From Leishmania donovani (lineage: Eukaryota > Euglenozoa > Kinetoplastea > Trypanosomatida > Trypanosomatidae): DNA of 64,000 nucleotides. A program made the position numbers and the translations under genes. Under the pieces are notes generated by a model. That model was given only the letters and a program-made list of their open reading frames with translations, was not told the DNA's origin and searched no databases. The stretch covers positions 1,003,433 through 1,067,432 of the forward strand of contig NC_018256.1 in assembly GCF_000227135.1 (NCBI RefSeq), in the 5' to 3' direction. Of this stretch, positions 10,272 to 20,423 are shown piece by piece; the stretch's first letter is position 1; each line of letters begins with the position of its first letter.

Positions 10272-12878
10272 TCAGTGACGGCAGAATACGTGAGGCAGGG
10301 AAGCCTTCCACTTTTTGTTCAGCCACGAACGAATGCGCAGCTCCTCAGCGGCGCGGCCGATGGCGAGGCGGGCATTAGGAAGTGGATGCGTCTCGAAGAA
10401 AGCCTCGAACTCGTCCGCCGCAGCATCGCCAGAGAGCGCCTCACCCAGGAAGCCCACAATAGCCTGGATACGGAACTGGCCGCCACCCCACTGCGCGTTC
10501 ACTGCGTCGAAGTTGTTCTGAAAGGCCTGCCACACCTCCGCGCCCGAGATCGCTGGATTCGACGCGAGGCTCCAGAAGACTTGCCCGCCGTATTGGCTGC
10601 GGACGCCGTCGTTCTCGATGCATTTTTTCATGATGTCCAGCGCAAAGTCAACTGAGGCGCCGCTCGTCATGGCCAGGACCAGCGAACGGCACAGCTCCTC
10701 GTTGCCGTCCACCTCCTGCAGTTTCGCGTACAGCTGCGCGTTGCGCGCTGGAAGGTCGGCGGGGTCGGCCATGCGAACCCAGGCACGTAGGCAGGAGCTG
10801 AGCGTGCCAGCGTTGAAACCTGCCCCGGAGAGGAAGTCCTGTGCCTGCTGCAGAGCCCACTGGATCACCGGGTGCGCAGAGACCTCCGCCGGCTCCCAGC
10901 TGTTCAGCAGAGTGGAGATACTGGCGTCGAGGTAAAAGTTGCGGCGCAGCGACGCGCTGTCGTCCTGCGGGCTGACTCCTATAAAGGACTCGGCGACAGG
11001 GATGAGGAAACCATGCAGCTCCTTGGTCAGGCTCTTTGTCAGAGAAGCATCGTCGAAAGAGCGGAGGAAGGTACCCATGGTCTGCATGTACTCTCGCAGC
11101 ACATAGATATCCTTCTCGAACGCCGAAACGGCCTTCGCGATCCTCGCCAGCCGCGGAATGTCATCGTAGCCCATCCGAATCGCAGCCAGCGTGTCGGAAA
11201 AGAGGGAGCGGCGATCGGCAGGGGAAAGCTGGCTGTAGTTGGCGAGCCATGCATCGAAGATAGCGTTGTCGTACCGGCAGCGGTAGAAGCCGGTACGGCG
11301 CGGGTTGGCGTTGGCAAAGGCCCCCTTCGCAATGCCGGCCGGCAGGGTCACCTCCATGGAGTTGTCGCAGCGCAGCATCGGTGTCGCACGCCCAGCGGCA
11401 GGGTCGATGCCCTCCACGACAAGCGGCACGCACCACGTCCGCATACTCTTCGCCGACGCCGTGGCGAAGCGGCATGGTTCTTGCGTCACCACGATGGTGT
11501 TCTCGTCCTGTCTGGCCACGTGGATCATTGGGTAGCCCATCTGCGTGGTGAAGCTGGTGAGGGCCTCGGTGATGGGCAGCTTCGACGACTCCTCGAGCGC
11601 CTCCCAGAGTTGCACCGTTTTGGTGTCCCCGAACTGGTGCTTTCCGATGTAGTGTGCGACGGCAGATTCCCACTTATCGCCAAGGAACGCCTGCAACATG
11701 AAAACCAGGCCCATGCCCTTGTTGTAGCTGATGCTGTCGAAGATCTGGGTAATATCTCCAGGATCGTGGATGGGCACCTCAACTGGGTGACTGTGCTCGT
11801 ATATGTCGTCGTTCAGCGCCGACACCACCTGCAGCGCCGCAGCGTCCAGAGCGTTCCACTGTGGCGCGTACGCGTGCGTCGCGTGGTAGCCGCACCACGA
11901 CGCAAAGCCCTCCTTGAGCCACAGACCCTCCCACCAGTTGATGGCAACAAGGTTACCAAACCAGTTGTGCGAGACTTCGTGGCATACCAGGTTCGACGTG
12001 CCGCGCTTCGCCTCCACGCTCGACTGCTGCGGGTCCACCAGTATCGCCTCAGCGCACGTGATGCAGCCCCAGTTCTCCATCCCACCGATCGGGAAGTCGG
12101 GAATGGCAACGACGTCCAGCTTTGGTAGCGGGTACTTGCACTGGAAGAACTTCTCAAAGAACTCAAGAGCAAACACGGTGGTGCTGAGGGCAAACTGCGC
12201 CCGTCCCACCTTGCCCAGCGTCGCGTACACGCTGACCGGGATGCCGTTGACGACGGTGCTGATGTGCTCCAGCTCACCGACGACACAGGCTGTCAGGTAC
12301 GGCGGGCACCTGGGCACTGTTTGGAAGGTGTGCACCACGGTGTCCCCTTTCACAGTCTTCGACGCCAGAGGGCCGTTAGAAAGGACGACGTAGTGCTCCT
12401 CCGACTTTGGCAGCGTCACGGTCAGCGTGAAATCCGCGCGCTGCGCCGGCTCGTCGTGGCAAATATAGAAGAGTCGCGCTGACACGGGCTCGAAGTGCGT
12501 GGAGGCCATGCGGTGCTGCTTTCCGTTATGCTTGAAGTTCACCTGGTAGAAGCCGCGCAGCTCCTTTTGGATTACATGCGTGAACTCAAACTGCAACGTC
12601 GGATCTGCCAACGCCATTGTCTCCGCGTCCAGCTTCAGCACAAGCGTGTGCGCCGTGTTGTCGCGCCGTACCAGAGTGGCGCCTTTCACTGACGTCACCT
12701 CGATCGACGGGGCTGCATGCAGCTGGATCGTGTCGCAGTCAGGGAAGGCAGGACAGCGCTGCAGGTGCACCGTTTCCACCGCTGCGTAGCTCCACGTGGA
12801 AAGATCCACCGCAACGCGCAGGTCATACCCGGAGGGCACATACGGGTTCTCCAGTTTGACGCTCTTTGTCATCGACAT
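10272..12878 (-). CDS. M1-family zinc aminopeptidase (puromycin-sensitive type)
   Basis: The protein has 868 residues from the ATG at 12878 (MSMTKS); the upstream in-frame extension reads through leader sequence and is not used. Family M1 features are complete: GGMENWG (residues 265-271) for exopeptidase recognition, the zinc site HEVSH (His300, Glu301, His304) with the third ligand Glu323 in KEGF, and the SYNKG tyrosine that stabilises the transition state. The N-terminal beta-saddle and the C-terminal helical ERAP1-like domain are both present, at the normal length of about 870. No signal peptide or membrane segment was seen, suggesting a cytosolic enzyme trimming N-terminal residues from peptides. 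An acceptor-like run of C then AG lies about 55 nt upstream. A SIDER is in the 3' flank. Confidence 0.93.
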   Translation of the reverse strand: MSMTKSVKLENPYVPSGYDLRVAVDLSTWSYAAVETVHLQRCPAFPDCDTIQLHAAPSIEVTSVKGATLVRRDNTAHTLVLKLDAETMALADPTLQFEFTHVIQKELRGFYQVNFKHNGKQHRMASTHFEPVSARLFYICHDEPAQRADFTLTVTLPKSEEHYVVLSNGPLASKTVKGDTVVHTFQTVPRCPPYLTACVVGELEHISTVVNGIPVSVYATLGKVGRAQFALSTTVFALEFFEKFFQCKYPLPKLDVVAIPDFPIGGMENWGCITCAEAILVDPQQSSVEAKRGTSNLVCHEVSHNWFGNLVAINWWEGLWLKEGFASWCGYHATHAYAPQWNALDAAALQVVSALNDDIYEHSHPVEVPIHDPGDITQIFDSISYNKGMGLVFMLQAFLGDKWESAVAHYIGKHQFGDTKTVQLWEALEESSKLPITEALTSFTTQMGYPMIHVARQDENTIVVTQEPCRFATASAKSMRTWCVPLVVEGIDPAAGRATPMLRCDNSMEVTLPAGIAKGAFANANPRRTGFYRCRYDNAIFDAWLANYSQLSPADRRSLFSDTLAAIRMGYDDIPRLARIAKAVSAFEKDIYVLREYMQTMGTFLRSFDDASLTKSLTKELHGFLIPVAESFIGVSPQDDSASLRRNFYLDASISTLLNSWEPAEVSAHPVIQWALQQAQDFLSGAGFNAGTLSSCLRAWVRMADPADLPARNAQLYAKLQEVDGNEELCRSLVLAMTSGASVDFALDIMKKCIENDGVRSQYGGQVFWSLASNPAISGAEVWQAFQNNFDAVNAQWGGGQFRIQAIVGFLGEALSGDAAADEFEAFFETHPLPNARLAIGRAAEELRIRSWLNKKWKASLPHVFCRH

Positions 12879-13360
12879 GGCTGCCAGCGGAGAAGAGGAG
12901 CCGGGGAAGAGACTGGGGGTGGGGTGGTCGAGGTGAGAGATGCGAAACAGAAAATAGGAAAGGCAGCAGACGCACACGAAGCCAGCAGAGCGGGCGGCAA
13001 GAAACAGACCCACACACACACACAAATGTAAGCTAACAAACCAGCGAAAGACAGACGTGCTTCCCTCTCCCTCCGTGCCAAGAACGGCGTAAGGGGGTTG
13101 CTAACGGGAGATATGCGATATAATCTGAACAACAACGGTCATATGTGCACGTTTTTTTTTCATTCGCACGCATGCGCGAGTGCAGAGGATGGAAGCAGAA
13201 GCAGCGGAAGAAAAGTACCAAAGGGGATCAGGAAGCAGACACAGATGCAGACAGCACATGATGCAAAGCAGAGCACCAACGGAGGAAGATGTGCAGCGCT
13301 GTAGAGAGCGGCTTGATGAGAGAGATTTTAGTCTCCCACATATCAATCTACAACGCGCAA
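12879..13360. other. 5' leader region and spacer upstream of the M1 gene
   Basis: It has pyrimidine-rich tracts on the minus strand, a short (CA)n near 13012-13024 and no CDS. Confidence 0.5.
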
Positions 13361-13438
13361 GCCGGTGAAGATACGCATAAGACTGCAGCTCACCTACGTG
13401 TGCTGTGCTACAGCGAAACCCTGGCCAGCCAGGGCGAA
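13361..13438. repeat. Degenerate 75-nt repeat, copy 1
   Basis: By eye it aligns to 20301-20377 with roughly 70% identity and small indels. Shared blocks include GAAGATACGCATA/GAATATATGCATA and CTGGCCAGCCAG/CTGCTCAGCCAG. It is probably part of an old dispersed element; the family was not recognised. Confidence 0.4.
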
Positions 13439-13626
13439 CCGCCCTGCCGACGGATCGGGCCATGCGCCTTGCGGGCTCTTCTCGTCCTTACTCGTCCTTC
13501 CTCGTCCCTTCTTCGCACACGTGCTGCGCCATCGACGCCACACGGAGACTCGCGTGGGCTGCATGCCTTGATCCACGCGGTCCGTGCCCGGGCTCCTGCT
13601 CGAGGGCGCGAGCGGTGGCGCCCGTC

Positions 13627-13879
13627 NNNNNNNNNNNNNNNNNNNNNNNNNNNNNNNNNNNNNNNNNNNNNNNNNNNNNNNNNNNNNNNNNNNNNNNNNN
13701 NNNNNNNNNNNNNNNNNNNNNNNNNNNNNNNNNNNNNNNNNNNNNNNNNNNNNNNNNNNNNNNNNNNNNNNNNNNNNNNNNNNNNNNNNNNNNNNNNNNN
13801 NNNNNNNNNNNNNNNNNNNNNNNNNNNNNNNNNNNNNNNNNNNNNNNNNNNNNNNNNNNNNNNNNNNNNNNNNNNNNNN
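13627..13879. other. Assembly gap (253 N)
   Basis: An N-run inside the GC-rich unique block. Confidence 0.99.
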
Positions 13880-14605
13880 TCATCGGCCGGCCCGGTCGGA
13901 TGGAGGAGGTGCCGCCTGCTTGCGCACGCGTGCGCCTCGGCGTCGATCGGTATGGATCTCTTCGCGCCGCTTTCGCCCATCACTCCTGCTCGGCTGACCT
14001 CTGCATGCCGTGACTGGATGTGGCGCAGCACGCCAGCTGTGGCTGGCAGCGCATGCTGCAGCGTGCTCGCACTTTCCGACCTTGGGATTTGCTTCAGCAC
14101 GACGTTGCTGTCCGGGGAGGGGGTTCGCTGCACTCGCGCTCCCTTTCCGTCGATGCCACAGGGAGGAGGCGTGGCTGGTTGGCCTGCCCGCACGCACCGC
14201 GACAGGCCGGACGCTGCCGTGAGTGTGAGGCAGCAGGGGGCACTCCACCTTCTCCCGAGGCCGCGCGCCTTCCAAAGGCGGGGGCGGAGGCTCTGGCGGG
14301 CGCGCAAGCACCACAACGCTAGCGCGCTAGTAGGCCGCACGCCCTCAGCACTCCATGCTGTCGCCGCCACCCAGCCGCCGCTGCAGGAATCCGAAGTACG
14401 GTCAAGGCACCCGTGCGCAGCTGGGCGAGCATCGCCTCCTATCGTCGCGTGAGCGCGGCTTTGGGCGATGTCGGGCTGGCGTCGAAGACCGGCATCCGGG
14501 TCCTTAATCAATATCGTTGGAGTCGACTCATTTGCACATGTCTGCTTGGCACGCATATCCGCTATATCCCTGCGCCTCATTAGTCGCAGAGAAGCGGAAG
14601 TCACC

Positions 14606-14704
14606 NNNNNNNNNNNNNNNNNNNNNNNNNNNNNNNNNNNNNNNNNNNNNNNNNNNNNNNNNNNNNNNNNNNNNNNNNNNNNNNNNNNNNNNNNNNNNNN
14701 NNNN
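14606..14704. other. Assembly gap (99 N) between identical flanks
   Basis: Exactly 300 bp before and after are identical, suggesting an unmerged contig overlap. Confidence 0.95.
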
Positions 14705-15059
14705 AAGCACCACAACGCTAGCGCGCTAGTAGGCCGCACGCCCTCAGCACTCCATGCTGTCGCCGCCACCCAGCCGCCGCTGCAGGAATCCGAAGTACGG
14801 TCAAGGCACCCGTGCGCAGCTGGGCGAGCATCGCCTCCTATCGTCGCGTGAGCGCGGCTTTGGGCGATGTCGGGCTGGCGTCGAAGACCGGCATCCGGGT
14901 CCTTAATCAATATCGTTGGAGTCGACTCATTTGCACATGTCTGCTTGGCACGCATATCCGCTATATCCCTGCGCCTCATTAGTCGCAGAGAAGCGGAAGT
15001 CACCGGCGCCCGTGGCGGGCGAGTAGCGCGCGTATGGGTTTTTTTTTGAATCACTGACA

Positions 15060-15248
15060 GAATTCTCATTGATCTGGTCCAAGCATGATCACGGCCGCCA
15101 GTCTCTTCAGCACAGCACCAGCCCAGACCTGTTCGCCGGCACCAAGAGTCCACAACGAATAACTGGAATCAGGCTGCAGGCCCTTAGCTTCCGCGCAGAG
15201 TTAGGTACTGCACTCTGATACTACGCCGAGGTGTCCCCCGTCAGCAGG
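15060..15248 (-). repeat. SIDER 5'-end remnant
   Basis: On the minus strand, 15248-15160 carries the retroposon hallmark: GGGGGACACCTC, then GCGTAGTATCAG, CAGTACC, CTCTG and GGAAGCTAAG. The rest of the element is not recognisable leftward, so it is truncated or replaced by the GC-rich block. It lies about 500 bp downstream of the coiled-coil gene. Confidence 0.65.
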
Positions 15249-15744
15249 CGTGCGATACGGTGGGCATACGATACAATAGGAAGCGGTTGTGGAGTGGAGC
15301 CAGCAGATCTGAAAGATTTACTTGCGTGGGCATGAGCGTGAGGTGCGAGGTGGGGTGGAGGGGGTGGGGCACGGAGGCAGTCCTTCAATGGTCGGTGACA
15401 GAGAGAGGGAGGGGGATCGCAGAGCCCAAGGGCAAGGGGGGAGGGTTCCTCACTCATTCGTTTAAAGCCGGGAGACAAGCCGAGAGAGCGGAGCAGTGAG
15501 GCCAAGAGCACGGAAAGCGTGGGGAGGGGCAGGAGGGGGTGAGACGGTGGCGAGCATTTCTCCAATCCCTCGCTATAGGTGTGCCTGATGTTTACCGTTG
15601 GGGAGGCAATCAAACGACGGAAAGCGAAAAGGGAAAAGACAAGGAGCAGAAGTGTGCGCCGTGTCCTCATGTCAGCAAAGCAAAAAAGGAAGAAGATGGC
15701 TGAGTAACTTTTTTATGGGATGGCGAATGCCGAGAGCCGTCCCA
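15249..15744. other. 3' flank of the coiled-coil gene
   Basis: The sequence is purine-rich on the plus strand. No CDS was found. Confidence 0.5.
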
Positions 15745-17868
15745 CTACTGCGGTGACTGTGCGGCCGGTGCACCAGCCATTTCGACCAGCTGCGTCGACA
15801 GTAGGCTGATTTGGCTCTGTAGGGCTTGGCGCGTGTGCTTCGCCTCCGCGCGTTCTGCTATGATGAGTTGCTGCAGATGCGCGACGGCCTCCAGTGCTGT
15901 CTGCAGAGCATCTTCTTTTTCGGCCATTTCCACGTACAAGTAGTTCATTTGGGTGTAATAGCTAGCTGCTGCACGATCGGCAGCCGATAGCGCCACAAGA
16001 AGCTCTTCGTATTTGTCAGCGTAGGCGGCGTCGTGCACGCCCTCCGCCGTTAGTGTTGGCGACGTGGCGATAGCAGTTCTGGGACGAAACGCCCACGACG
16101 ACGCTTCACTCGATGATGCGTGGGCAGGCGTTCGAGAAGCAAAGGCATCAGGCGCCAGCGCGGCGATGGCCGCATCCGCATCGGCTGGCACCAATCGCGA
16201 TGAGCCGTTCATCTCCTCCGAAGCTGCCGCTATAGCCTCCAGGCACTTGCAAAGGTAGTTCAGAGCGTCGCGGATCTCGCTCTTGTTGCAGGCCTCCGCC
16301 ACATCAACTAAGCTGCTGTTGAACGCCCGAATCGACGCGCGCAAAGAACGTACCGACGTGCAGCCCTCCCACCAGAACTGCTGCAGCGCCAGCAGCGAGG
16401 AAAGATCCATAGGCGGCTGCGTGGCCTCCAACAAGGGGGTGAAGTTGAGCGTTTCCTTTGTGGTGGGCGGTTCTGGTGGTCCGCCTCCTAGGTTTCCATT
16501 ATTGTAGCAGCGGTAGTACGCGGTGGGTGAGCGCTGGATGAGCATGCGCATCGCCGTAAGCGACCCTTCAATGGACGCCAGAGTGGCATAGCCGTGTCTT
16601 GTGACTTCCTCGACGAATTCGCCGCGCTTGGACGTCGTCTTTCGTGGCGCAGCAGCGCCATCGCCGGTGCCGGCGCTGACGTGTGCGGTGTACATAGTGT
16701 AGGAGTGCCCATGCGGCAGGATTGCGACACAGCTCTCTACGAAGAGCGGGAGCTGTGTTCGAAGAAGACCGACCCACTCCAGCACGAGCTGCACAATATT
16801 GCCCTGAGCCTCAACAAAGGCATCAACCGAGGCAGGGGCGGAGCAGCCTTCCTCATCGGCGTGCTGCAGCGCTGACAGCTGACTGTCCAGCTGCTCAAGG
16901 AGATACATGAGACTGTCTTTCTTCGCCGTGTGCGCCTCCAGAAATACGGAGAGCCGATCACGCAGGCACTCCAAGTCCCCCACGGTTGCCCGCTCCCGCG
17001 ACGGCAGCTGTTCCTGCAGCACCACTGCAAGCACCGAGACGCCGCGCAGAAGCGTCTTGACGGTACCGGCGGCACTCCGCAGGGCGAGGGCAGCACTCTC
17101 GCGCACCACTGCCGGCAGAGAGTCCGAAAAGGCGGCCGCCGCCGAATTCGACGACGGCCCTTTGGCAGGCCACCGCACCTCTACCGTGGTACCTGCGAGG
17201 AACGATTCCCGTTCCTGCTGCGGTCGGAGCAGCGTGGCCACAAAGAAGTGTCGGCAGAAGTCGCCCAAAGCCCGCTCAGTGAGGTAGTCGGCGCGAAGAC
17301 GGTCGCCGGTGGCGGTGTTTACCTCAAGGGAACGGCGCAGCTCCTGCGTTTCGCGTTGCAGACGTGCAACATCGCTCTTCAGCTTCTCCGCATCCTTCGC
17401 GCTGGAGTGTTGCGCGTCTTCGAGTTTCGTCTTGAAGGTGTATATCTGCCGGTGCAACTGCTCATTCTCGCTGATGAGTCGCTCTACATCCGCCGGGGAC
17501 AAAGACAGCTGGTCACTAGCTGAACCGCGTTCACCGCGAGCGCCACTACGGTTGGTGCTGTCACTGTTGCCCATGATTGAGGACAAGCCCTTCAACATGT
17601 TCTGGCCGAACGCTGACCCACTGCTGCGCTCCTGTTCTAGCTGCGCTTCAAGAGACTTCACTTTGCGCTGTAGGGCGGCGTTCACCCGCTGCGCCTCTGC
17701 CAGCTGCTGGGTCGCGCTGCTCAGCTCTCCCTGCAGCTGGGTTTGACGGGCCTCAACCTCTTTCTTCTGCTTCGTGACCGTGACAACCGCCTTCTTGAGC
17801 AACGAGATCTTCTTCTCGAAGTCACCGTCGGACGCCATCAAGGCAGCCAACTCTTCCTTGCTCGACAT
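15745..17868 (-). CDS. Coiled-coil protein, possibly PPP1R21/FERRY Fy-2-like
   Basis: The protein has 707 residues from the ATG at 17868 (MSSKEEL); a further 18 in-frame codons upstream look like leader. The N-terminus is a long coiled coil (about residues 10-100), beginning with an LLKKAVVTVTKQKKEVEA segment and followed by NAALQRKVKSLEAQLEQE. The middle 200-560 is helical and globular, with LVLEWVGLLRTQLPLF and ALNYLCKCLEAIAAASEE. A C-terminal coiled coil follows (YADKYEELLVALSAADRAA to LQSQISLLSTQLVEM). This coiled-coil/helical/coiled-coil order, with an LLKK(A/G)VV-like start, recalls PPP1R21 (KLRAQ family), an endosomal Rab5 effector subunit. The resemblance is by eye and tentative; otherwise it is a conserved coiled-coil protein of unknown function. 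Confidence 0.7.
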   Translation of the reverse strand: MSSKEELAALMASDGDFEKKISLLKKAVVTVTKQKKEVEARQTQLQGELSSATQQLAEAQRVNAALQRKVKSLEAQLEQERSSGSAFGQNMLKGLSSIMGNSDSTNRSGARGERGSASDQLSLSPADVERLISENEQLHRQIYTFKTKLEDAQHSSAKDAEKLKSDVARLQRETQELRRSLEVNTATGDRLRADYLTERALGDFCRHFFVATLLRPQQERESFLAGTTVEVRWPAKGPSSNSAAAAFSDSLPAVVRESAALALRSAAGTVKTLLRGVSVLAVVLQEQLPSRERATVGDLECLRDRLSVFLEAHTAKKDSLMYLLEQLDSQLSALQHADEEGCSAPASVDAFVEAQGNIVQLVLEWVGLLRTQLPLFVESCVAILPHGHSYTMYTAHVSAGTGDGAAAPRKTTSKRGEFVEEVTRHGYATLASIEGSLTAMRMLIQRSPTAYYRCYNNGNLGGGPPEPPTTKETLNFTPLLEATQPPMDLSSLLALQQFWWEGCTSVRSLRASIRAFNSSLVDVAEACNKSEIRDALNYLCKCLEAIAAASEEMNGSSRLVPADADAAIAALAPDAFASRTPAHASSSEASSWAFRPRTAIATSPTLTAEGVHDAAYADKYEELLVALSAADRAAASYYTQMNYLYVEMAEKEDALQTALEAVAHLQQLIIAERAEAKHTRQALQSQISLLSTQLVEMAGAPAAQSPQ

Positions 17869-18925
17869 CGCTGACCACCAGGCCTCGTGTGTTCGTGTGG
17901 GGTAAGGATGCACACGGCGCAAGAAGCATGTCCTTCACACACAGTTCCGCGACCCCAGATAGAAGGAGAACCACGAGGAGCGGGTAGAGAATAGGGAAGG
18001 CTGTAACGTGCAGGTTGATAAAGGCGAAGTGTCACGAAAGCCGCGGTAGTGGCAATACGATGCCCGAGGCGAAAGGAGCAACACGCACGCCTAGGCTGGC
18101 GCGATCAGGAGGGGAAGGGGGTTGACGCAAGGGCTAAGCCGCAGGATTCTCGACGCTTTCAGTGATGACGACTCGGCAGACAGAAAACGCAAGCAGCAAA
18201 ACGAGCACGCACACACACACACACACGCACGCAGCCGCCAAGTGCGTGCAGGGAAACGAGACAACAGAGAGAGACCAAAAGGCAAGCTGCCCAGTGGCTA
18301 ACCGATGCGCACGCCAGGGCGATCAAGAGAGGGAGAGAGAGACAAGAGAATGGGGAAACATAGAAGTACGACAGAAAGCGGAGAGAAAAGGTGGAGAGGG
18401 AGGGAGGGACGCTGATGCGAACCTCATTTTCTTCACCTCGCTTTGGCTGTCGAGCCACAACACTTGTTGCAAGCGCGACTGCGCTGCATGGGTTGCATGA
18501 CAACAACGATCGCTTTTCTCGTGACGAGCCGGCAGTTGCCCAGGAGCCGCGCAGGAGCACCAGGGTGGAAGCATGCGACAAGTGCGCAAAATCTTGTTCA
18601 GCTTTCGTCTCGTTTTTTTTAGTGTACGTCGGTGGGACTTCTATGTCGGTGTATGTGCGCTGACGCGTGTCGCGCTTGGGTGTGTAAGTGCTGATACGAA
18701 TGCGAGAAGGGCTGGCCAGGAGCACGGCAGGAAGAACAGTACTGCGTCTCCGCCGACCCCGCATCGCCTTTTTTGTTGCCTGATACCATCAGGCACGGTG
18801 AGGATCTTCGGGCCCTTGATAACCCGCTGGGGTACCGCACACACGCACCTCCTTCTCCCCTCCCTCTGCCCCCTCCCACATACATACACGCAGAGGAAGA
18901 GTAAGCTGGTCCTTTTTTGTGCATG
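17869..18925. other. Intergenic spacer
   Basis: It holds (CA)n at about 18209-18228, GA-rich runs and T-rich tracts. No supported gene was found on either strand. Confidence 0.55.
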
Positions 18926-19888
18926 TCACACCAGCCGCACTTGCCCTGACATAACATACGGGCGAAAATTGTGGTAGGGAGTGAGGAACAATTCGCCGGC
19001 GTTGATGGCACGCGAAGCGTCTTGGCCACCCTCGCCGAGATTCACAACACCCAAATCTTCCAGAGCCACACCGAAGACGTACGCCCCAAGGTCCGGCTCC
19101 GGTAATATCTCCATCCCCTCCGCCTCCGAAGGATAGGGAACAAGATACTGCAGCGCAGCCGGCATCGATTGCAAGCCCGACTCCATCAACGCCGCGTGCG
19201 CGCTTTTCGCCAGTCGATCCGCCACCCACTGCTCCTTGAGCGACAAGTTTTGCCGCTGCGGTACACGCACCTCTGGTAGAGCAGCGGCAGCAGAGGCAGA
19301 GGGAAAAGCTTCAGTCTCATCTGCCTGTCCTAGCCTCGACTGCGACATAGATGACTGCCCGACCGCCAGCCCTTCGTAGTAAATGGACGTGGCGAGATGT
19401 TCGATCTTGCGCAGTCGGCATCGCAGCAGCTCACACAAGAAAAACTGAATGCGCTGCATCTCCAAGCCCATGATGTCTGACGGACGGAAAGGCAAAAGCG
19501 AGCGCTCGGCTCCTTCACGCTTCTCCTCCGCCACCATCGCCTCCACCCGTTCCTGTGTTCGCTGAATTAAGTGGACGACGGTGCTGATGGTGGTCGCAGG
19601 GTAGGGCAGCACCTCGGGGCTGAAGCGTTCATTTGCGGTGGCTTCGATCAGCAGCTGAATCGCCGCCGCCGACGCGCTTTGTGTTTTAGCCGCCGCTCCA
19701 CCGCCCGATTCAGTTGGCTCCAACGGGAGACCGTCAACACCGAAGGTGGCGCTGATGCCACTCATAGAAGGTGCGCCTGAAGAGGCACCGCCGTCGCTGA
19801 CCTGCGACAGGGGCCGCATCGGCGCACCGTCAGCGTGCAGGAGCGACTCATACTCTGCCGTGTCGTTAAGGTTCTCTTCGAAGAACAT
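18926..19888 (-). CDS. SLD5: GINS complex subunit SLD5
   Basis: The protein has 320 residues from the ATG at 19888 (MFFEEN). The longer frame to 20104 is rejected because a strong acceptor (pyrimidine tract, then TGTCAG ending at 19965) lies downstream of it. The helical GINS A-domain lies in the middle (LPYPATTISTVVHLIQRTQE, then DIMGLEMQRIQFFLCELLR). The small C-terminal B-domain has the Sld5 pattern: PDLGAYVFG, then INAGELFLTPYHNF and the terminal VMSGQVRLV. Sld5, with Psf1-3, Cdc45 and MCM2-7, forms the CMG replicative helicase in the nucleus. The protein is longer than human GINS4 (223 residues) because of Ser/Gly/Ala-rich N-terminal and middle insertions, common in this lineage. Confidence 0.85.
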   Translation of the reverse strand: MFFEENLNDTAEYESLLHADGAPMRPLSQVSDGGASSGAPSMSGISATFGVDGLPLEPTESGGGAAAKTQSASAAAIQLLIEATANERFSPEVLPYPATTISTVVHLIQRTQERVEAMVAEEKREGAERSLLPFRPSDIMGLEMQRIQFFLCELLRCRLRKIEHLATSIYYEGLAVGQSSMSQSRLGQADETEAFPSASAAAALPEVRVPQRQNLSLKEQWVADRLAKSAHAALMESGLQSMPAALQYLVPYPSEAEGMEILPEPDLGAYVFGVALEDLGVVNLGEGGQDASRAINAGELFLTPYHNFRPYVMSGQVRLV

Positions 19889-20290
19889 GGAAGTGCTTTT
19901 TCTATTCTGCTGTTTCTCGCAACGATGCGTGAATCGACTGGGCACGTGTGGGCAGCTGCACTCGCTGACAGGATGAGGGGAGGGAGGGAAGATGAAAGTG
20001 TGTGTAGGGCCTCCCCCACCTGCTCTCTTCTTCTGCGCAGCGCCGCAGCGTCTACTGGTGCGGCACGGAGCAAGGCAGCAGAGTTGAATTCTAACCGAAA
20101 ACAATACACTGATATTAACCGGAAATGAGGGACCACGCGAAGAGAAGTGCGGACGATGAGGCGGCGGTGGCGTGAGGTGAAGCGGAAGCCGTCACGCTAC
20201 AGTTGCAACGAGGCACGATGCAAGCAGCACACATACAAAACGGATTGGAAAAGAGAACTTTGTTGTTCTCGCCTCCAAGGTGTCATTCTA
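19889..20290. other. 5' leader of SLD5 and spacer
   Basis: The likely acceptor AG is at 19966-19965 on the minus strand after a pyrimidine-rich tract, 77 nt upstream of the start. Nothing else was recognised. Confidence 0.5.
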
Positions 20291-20423
20291 CCACAAGCAC
20301 GTCAGTGAATATATGCATACGACTACAGCCCAACGACCTCTGCGGCGCAACAGCTAAATCCTGCTCAGCCAGAACGAGCGCTCTGCGAAAGACAGGCACA
20401 TAAGGGGTCCACTGTGCTTGTGG
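20291..20423. repeat. Degenerate 75-nt repeat, copy 2, inside an imperfect inverted repeat
   Basis: The core 20301-20377 is related to 13361-13438. It is bracketed by CCACAAGCAC-GT-CAGTG (20291-20307) and CACTG-TGCTTGTGG (20410-20423), which can pair (9 + 5 bp with a 3-nt bulge). It could be a small non-autonomous element or a structured 3' UTR segment; it lies downstream of the first acyltransferase gene. Confidence 0.4.

Larger units (their letters stand above)
13439..15010. other. GC-rich unique block with two gaps; possible mobile-element remnant
   Basis: N-runs are at 13627-13879 and 14606-14704. The 300 bp before the second gap (14306-14605) are repeated exactly after it (14705-15004), which looks like an unmerged contig overlap. 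The sequence is GC-rich with no simple repeats, like coding DNA. One plus-strand frame near 14360-14580 reads as a plausible protein (for example VSAALGDVGLASKTGIRVLN) and stops at TAG. It sits immediately left of a SIDER 5' remnant. A decayed transposable element or pseudogene is possible; nothing firm can be named. Confidence 0.35.

Noticed and set aside
9918..10655. Plus-strand 245-codon frame
   Set aside because: It begins in spacer and continues antisense into the M1 gene.
10872..12128. Plus-strand 418-codon frame
   Set aside because: It is antisense to the M1 aminopeptidase and arises from its GC-rich codon use.
13408..15153. Minus-strand open frame of 581 codons
   Set aside because: It is open mainly because it reads through N-runs and a duplicated contig end; the translation has no family resemblance.
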